Part shown: positions 30,901 through 34,466 of the stretch, one piece after another
How positions within the stretch are numbered: the stretch's first letter is position 1
Layout of the letters: each line of letters begins with the position of its first letter
Program-made: the position numbers and the translations under genes
DNA from: Caulobacteraceae bacterium
Lineage (GTDB): Bacteria; Pseudomonadota; Alphaproteobacteria; Caulobacterales; Aquidulcibacteraceae
Assembly: GCA_009773335.1 (NCBI GenBank)
Contig: WRPF01000031.1
Location: 1 to 34,466, forward strand
DNA length: 34,466 bases
Reading direction: 5' to 3'
The notes under the pieces: model-generated
What the model was told of the DNA's origin: nothing
Seen by the model: the letters and a program-made list of their open reading frames with translations, nothing else
The model's database searches: none

Positions 30901-31355
30901 GCGCGACCGTCGATGATCTCCACGGCGATGGCCGGGAGTTCGTTCGCGCCGCCCGAAGCCGTGCGGCGCAGTTTGTCCAGCGATCCGAGGGAGAGGCCTC
31001 CCGCGCCGATCGAGAGCCGCAGGGCGGGTTCGACGAGCCGCACGCTCGTCAGTTTCGGCCCTGAAAGCCCCCAGCCGAGCCGCATGTCCGCACTCGCCGC
31101 CGCGAGATCGGGGTTGTTTTCCAGTCCGACACGGACCCGGCGCAGGCTGGCCCCGCCCAGATCCAGCCGCGTGATCTCGAAGTCCGCCTCCAGCCCCATG
31201 TCCGCCAGGGCAGAACGGGCGACGGCGTCCGCGATGGGGATGCGGTAGAACCATCCTGCGCCGACGATGGCCGCCAGGCCCGCGCCCGCGATCACGAAGA
31301 CGAGCCGAAGCCGCCGTGCGGCCTCCGGACGGGCGGGCCGGCTCGGCTCCTTCAT
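27945..31355 (-). CDS. ydbH: YdbH-family AsmA-like intermembrane transport protein
   Basis: A 1136-residue protein with one N-terminal membrane anchor (about 16-38, LRLVFVIAGAGLAAIVGAGW) and a very long, beta-rich periplasmic part with repeated alternating strands, as expected of AsmA-like bridges that conduct lipids along a hydrophobic groove. The C-terminal third holds the YdbH/dicarboxylate-transport domain pattern: GPVGVNLHAEWNNDGFGTGG, RQLNPGVIVENGVITFQMLA, FPLVFSRDGAAIDGVGVLRA and the last block GFGRVTATGLPFRFTVSVRA. It is somewhat longer than E. coli YdbH (about 880 residues), which may reflect a wider span or domain insertions. It is the first gene of a long minus-strand run; ynbE and ydbL follow. 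Confidence 0.88.
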   Translation of the reverse strand: MKEPSRPARPEAARRLRLVFVIAGAGLAAIVGAGWFYRIPIADAVARSALADMGLEADFEITRLDLGGASLRRVRVGLENNPDLAAASADMRLGWGLSGPKLTSVRLVEPALRLSIGAGGLSLGSLDKLRRTASGGANELPAIAVEIIDGRALIATPYGAIPATFSSKGRLTRDFTAGAAIAPTTIVNGPRRLEGLRLNVRARTEGGALLVDAHGDLARLLDADRGADRGANEVTVSVAAVIPGKLTGAAVSLEASAARLATNGHAARTASLKAEVSPGPGGRFRSHGTLTAGAIEGPTASARAPRIALTASGDLSQATGEWNAGADALDLDSLHAINPAGAGDFSFDGRPREGAILAGNGTVTLPRAALDATGRRALLDSLPTLAGTPLGRLVSSGREATDSALTRFSTAAILQLDWRAGAGRLSFPGPVTAQAASGGVVTATPVESGRPVLMLLLPSGDIEGGARLTMEGGGLPPATLALTRFTRSDATFDAEGVVRIADWRAAGGRLDLANTQFTMKSADGKGVFSMDGAVAFDGATEAIRVRDLRAPLRLDASWGGGYRVVLRDGCTPVEAAAIGLPGHTLDGRRVSLCPGADGVLMGEDSAGRMFGGFTIDGAAFTGRMDDAARKPVSFAARRIEGRFTGPQSNSHLEIAVANPAYVVDFAPDRRIRFAGDLLTARTEPGGRIGGAFSGGLFEDPAVPSNVTEIAARWSSGPEGGRNVVRLRDGVATITDRKPATAETPDATQWTPRYNMLQLVDFDASLVGASIDATGGIDLIDMSEPAAKRKEPRRLAAVHARHDLKTGEGSADVVNPALLFGRNLDLYEITELARGVVDSMQGPVGVNLHAEWNNDGFGTGGHVTLADVNLNAASLGPVSGLSGDIALDDLALLTTPPGQTLTIRQLNPGVIVENGVITFQMLASDRVQMESASWPFAGGVLSVDPQIVQIGDDEFRMTLSLNDVDVARLLRQLDLKDLTATGTVEGSFPLVFSRDGAAIDGVGVLRAAPEGGTISYTGSAGGGLVGAPQIAFEALRSFAYDDLLLELSGQLDGELVSAIRFTGTNREPVGITTGGVAAPIPGFGRVTATGLPFRFTVSVRAPFRRLMQTSEGIQDARPLVDEAIRNGTVDPAPQPPN

Positions 31356-31575
31356 CGGGCGGCCCCCGATTTGACCGTCATTGGCGTGCTGGCTAAAGAC
31401 ATGGTTATCAGGGTATTACTGCCCCAAGTGCTTAAGAAGCGCTTCTCGCTCTGGTTCCGTCATAGATGAAACGACGGGTCGGATCATGACGCTTTTTAAG
31501 TAATCTGGCCGATGATGCGATGGTACGGTCGCTCTCCCTCTGGAAACTCTCCGCCTTGTCACACGTGTTTTCAGC
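31356..31575. promoter_or_regulatory. Divergent promoter region of ydbH and the M23 peptidase
   Basis: This 220-base gap is visibly more AT-rich than its flanks (for example 31388-31420 and 31440-31510) and must contain the promoters of both neighbours. I cannot name -35/-10 pairs with confidence. A short minus-strand frame, 31416-31487 (23 codons, MIRPVVSSMTEPEREALLKH and three more), looks protein-like and may be a gene remnant or a tiny gene. Confidence 0.4.
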
Positions 31576-32976
31576 ATGATTGCCGGTGCGGGGCCCATGG
31601 TCCTCGGGTCGTGGCCGCGCGGATTGCGCTGGCCCGCGCTTGCCGTTGCGGCGGCGGCCGTAGGTCTGTGGGCGATGGGCGGATTCCCCGGCAGCGTCAG
31701 CCCGGAGCAGCGCGCACGGATGGCCGCCGAGGCCGAAGCCGCCGCCATCCGCGCCGAGCATGATGCGTTCACCGGCGATACAGGGCTGCGTGAGGATCGC
31801 GAGATCGAGGTTGCGCGCGGAGAGACGCTCGCCTCCGTGATGCGCCGCGCCGGCGCCGATCCAGGCGACGTCGAGGCGGTGCTCGCCGGCGTCGGCAAGA
31901 TCTTCGATGCGCGCCGGCTGCGCCCGGGGCAGGCGATCGACGTCTTCTTCGAAAGCAACGGCACGGAAGCGAAGCTGACCGGGCTAGCGTTCCGGTCGGA
32001 ACCGGGCGCGGCGATCACCGTCAACCGGACGTTCGACGGCGCGTTCCGCGCGCGCGAAGTGCTGATGCCGCTGACCTTCGAGGTTACGCGCATTTCCGCG
32101 CGGGTCGAGAAGTCCCTGTACGACAGTGCTATCGCCGGCGGCGCCACCGACAGGGAAGTGCGCCAGCTCGCCGACATCTTCGCCTACGACGTCGACTTCC
32201 AGCGTGACATCCACCCGGGCGACGCTGTCGAGCTTGTGTTCGAGCGCTTCCACGACGACGAGGGCCGCACCGTGAAGACGGGCGACCTCCTCTTCGTGGC
32301 GCTCGACGCGCGCGGCGCCACCAAGAGCTATTATCGGTTCCGCCGACCCGGCGAGGCCAATGCCGACTGGTACGACGCCAGCGGCAAGAGCGCGCGCAAG
32401 TTCCTGATGAAGACGCCGATCAACGGCGCCCGGCTTTCGTCCGGTTTCGGTTTCCGCCGGCACCCGATTCTCGGCTATTCCGCCCTCCACAAGGGCGCCG
32501 ATTTCGCCGCCGGCTCCGGCACGCCGGTCATGGCCGCCGGCGACGGCGTGGTCGTGAAGGCCGGCTACAACGGCGGCTACGGCAACTACGTGCGCATCCG
32601 TCACACCGACGGTTACGAGACGGCCTACGCACACATGTCGCGCTACGGGCGCGGCGTCCGCCCCGGCGTGCAGGTGCGCCAGCAGCAGGTCATCGGCTAT
32701 GTCGGCTCGACCGGCCGCTCGACCGGCCCGCACCTTCACTACGAAGTCCTGCTGCGCGGCCAGCAGGTCAACCCGATGCGGCTGAAGGTGCCGACCGGGC
32801 GCAATCTGAGCCCGGCGGAGCTCGACGCGTTCAGGACGGAGCGTGATCGCATCGATGCGCTGCGGGTTGCGCATCAGAGGGAAGCCGAACTGCGCGGCGC
32901 GCCACGCGGAACCGTGATCGTCACGGCGGCGGCGGCGATGCCCAGCGAGGGCGCCATCAGGGGCGGTTTCCGCTGA
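31576..32976 (+). CDS. M23 (LytM) peptidoglycan endopeptidase with LysM-like domain
   Basis: A 466-residue envelope protein. It has one N-terminal membrane segment (about 19-36), a charged stretch, a LysM/OapA-like wall-binding region (about 76-125, EVARGETLASVMRRAGADPG to RRLRPGQAIDVFFE), a linker domain and a C-terminal M23 zinc peptidase at about 280-400. Metal and catalytic residues are present: H305 and D309 (LHKGADFA), H353 (YAHMSRYG), H386 and H388 (GPHLHYEV), so it should be active, unlike degenerate LytM factors such as EnvC or NlpD. The plan resembles MepM-type DD-endopeptidases that open crosslinks during growth. The start may be 31576 or the ATG at 31597. Confidence 0.9.
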   Translation: MIAGAGPMVLGSWPRGLRWPALAVAAAAVGLWAMGGFPGSVSPEQRARMAAEAEAAAIRAEHDAFTGDTGLREDREIEVARGETLASVMRRAGADPGDVEAVLAGVGKIFDARRLRPGQAIDVFFESNGTEAKLTGLAFRSEPGAAITVNRTFDGAFRAREVLMPLTFEVTRISARVEKSLYDSAIAGGATDREVRQLADIFAYDVDFQRDIHPGDAVELVFERFHDDEGRTVKTGDLLFVALDARGATKSYYRFRRPGEANADWYDASGKSARKFLMKTPINGARLSSGFGFRRHPILGYSALHKGADFAAGSGTPVMAAGDGVVVKAGYNGGYGNYVRIRHTDGYETAYAHMSRYGRGVRPGVQVRQQQVIGYVGSTGRSTGPHLHYEVLLRGQQVNPMRLKVPTGRNLSPAELDAFRTERDRIDALRVAHQREAELRGAPRGTVIVTAAAAMPSEGAIRGGFR

Positions 32977-33026
32977 TCTGCGCGCCGGTCTTCCGGACGG
33001 TCCGCGCTTCGGCGATATCCAGACAC

Positions 33027-33064
33027 AAAGAAAACCTCGCGACATCTGATCGACTGTCGCGAGG
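33027..33064 (-). terminator. Intrinsic terminator of ctrA
   Basis: CCTCGCGACA (33035-33044) pairs with TGTCGCGAGG (33055-33064) around a 10-base loop; read on the minus strand the stem is followed by TTTTCTTTG. It begins 36 bases beyond the ctrA stop and is oriented to stop ctrA transcription. Confidence 0.88.
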
Positions 33065-33100
33065 CTGTCTGCAGGCGGGTGTTGGAGGCGTTTCGCGCCG

Positions 33101-33802
<702 letters not shown>

Positions 33803-33850
33803 AAGCCCGCTCCCAATACGAACCACCTGGCGCGCGACGCGCCGCTCACT

Positions 33851-34020
33851 GATTCGCCATCAGTGTTAACGGTAAGCGTTTCGGAAGTACTAACGGTATT
33901 GTTGAATCGCCATCGAAACGAGAGGTGTTCACTTCGGAACAACTGAAGAAGTCGAGCCGATCTGCATTCCGTTCCGGCGATGTTCGTTCAACGCCGGACT
34001 CACTTAACGAGTCCTGAATC
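33851..34020. promoter_or_regulatory. GANTC cluster between ctrA and fliI
   Basis: Five GANTC sites lie in 170 bases: 33851, 33904, 33997, 34009 and 34016. GANTC is the target of the cell-cycle methyltransferase CcrM, and ctrA transcription in Caulobacter is sensitive to such methylation. The first two sites sit in the repeated context GANTCGCCATC (33851-33861 and 33904-33914), and TAACGGTA is also repeated (33867-33874 and 33891-33898). The whole gap 33803-34099 must hold the ctrA promoter(s) and the fliI promoter; individual -35/-10 boxes are not clear to me. Confidence 0.65.
34004..34018 (+). promoter_or_regulatory. Candidate CtrA box upstream of fliI (distal)
   Basis: TTAA-N7-TGAA, seven of eight bases of the CtrA consensus TTAA-N7-TTAA, 81 bases before the fliI start. 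It overlaps two GANTC sites (34009, 34016). Confidence 0.5.
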
Positions 34021-34052
34021 GCTGCGCAGGAGTTCGTCGCGGCGCCGGGGCG

Positions 34053-34067
34053 TTAAGGCGCGCTCAA
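34053..34067 (+). promoter_or_regulatory. Candidate CtrA box upstream of fliI (proximal)
   Basis: TTAA-N7-TCAA, seven of eight consensus bases, 32 bases before the fliI ATG. It is at a distance suited to activation of an early flagellar gene, as CtrA does in Caulobacter. Confidence 0.5.
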
Positions 34068-34099
34068 TCTTTCTGAACGAAATCCGTCAGGTGCAATCC

Positions 34100-34466
34100 A
34101 TGCTCGCCTCCGTCATCGATGCCGTCGACGGGCTCGACCCGCGCGCCTTCTCGGGGCGCGTGGCGGGCCTCAACGGGTTGCTGATCGAAGCGACCGGCCC
34201 CGCCGAGGCGCTGGTCGTCGGCGAGCGCGCGGTGATCGAAGGCGCACGGCCGACGCGCGCGGAGATCGTCGGCTTCAAGGGTGCGCGAGCGCTTCTGCTG
34301 CCGCTCGATGCGGTCGACACGATCCGTCCCGGCGCGCGCGTGCGGTTCGACGGCGCCGCCCCCACGACACGCCCCTGCGACGCCTGGCTCGGCCGGGTGA
34401 TCGACGCCTTCGCCGATCCGGTGGACGGGGAAGGGCCGCTGCCGCAGGGCCGCCATGCGCGACCCG
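34100..34466 (+). CDS. fliI: Flagellum-specific ATPase FliI (N-terminal part)
   Basis: FliI is the ATPase of the flagellar type III export apparatus. The frame runs open from ATG 34100 (AGGTG 6 bases upstream; a GTG at 34091 is possible) off the window end, giving 122 residues. They match the FliI/beta-barrel start: FSGRVAGLNGLLIEATGPAE, VVGERAVIE, TRAEIVGFKGARALLLPLDA, GARVRFDGAAP and the run into the ATPase core CDAWLGRVIDAFADPVDGEG. The Walker A motif lies beyond the edge. The gene is divergent from ctrA, with two candidate CtrA sites between. Confidence 0.92.
   Translation, partial: MLASVIDAVDGLDPRAFSGRVAGLNGLLIEATGPAEALVVGERAVIEGARPTRAEIVGFKGARALLLPLDAVDTIRPGARVRFDGAAPTTRPCDAWLGRVIDAFADPVDGEGPLPQGRHARP

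Noticed and set aside
31416-32177. Long minus-strand frame opposite the start of the M23 peptidase
   Set aside because: Most of it is Ser/Arg/Ala-rich shadow of the peptidase; only the last 23 codons look protein-like and are reported separately.

Overview
The window is GC-rich chromosomal DNA of an alphaproteobacterium. The best markers are a CtrA master cell-cycle regulator (33101-33802), a ChpT histidine phosphotransferase (26265-26915), a cluster of GANTC sites (the CcrM methylation motif) in front of ctrA, and the start of fliI on the other side of that gap. Together these suggest the Caulobacterales/Hyphomonadales group. That placement is inferred from gene content; no rRNA or tRNA gene was seen.

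Layout. 1-2375 (minus strand): N-terminus of an exported protein, then a compact DUF350 membrane protein / membrane-anchored trypsin-like protease / pyrF run. 2474-6756 (plus): 3-hydroxybutyrate dehydrogenase, patatin-like lipase, an exported DUF885 protein and a small exported protein resembling the FliL periplasmic domain. 7514-11727 (plus): a TauD-type dioxygenase followed by the three-gene set of circularly permuted ATP-grasp, alpha-E and transglutaminase, a predicted peptide-modifying system of unknown product. 11735-13601 (minus): pterin carbinolamine dehydratase, crotonase and SDR. 13728-18636: small proteins, a HAD hydrolase, an APC amino-acid permease, a spermidine-synthase-like methyltransferase and a repeat-rich stretch. 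18766-24763: acyl-CoA dehydrogenase, phaR and phaA in divergent arrangement, an NTF2-like lipoprotein, a PaaI-type thioesterase and a dicarboxylate symporter. 24950-31355 (minus): a seven-gene same-strand run from ydbH-ynbE-ydbL (AsmA-like envelope module) through a small membrane protein to chpT, an orphan receiver and cheR. 31576-34466: LysM/M23 peptidase, ctrA with its terminator, and the 5' end of fliI.

Two themes link the genes. One is polyhydroxybutyrate and fatty-acid metabolism (bdhA, patatin, phaR, phaA, crotonase, acyl-CoA dehydrogenase, thioesterase). The other is cell-cycle and motility control (ctrA, chpT, orphan cheY/cheR, fliI, with two candidate CtrA sites in front of fliI). 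Most genes are housekeeping. The least understood parts are the ATP-grasp/alpha-E/transglutaminase cluster with its adjacent oxygenase, several very small genes, and a set of palindromic intergenic repeats, one of which appears to have supplied the C-terminus of a hypothetical protein.
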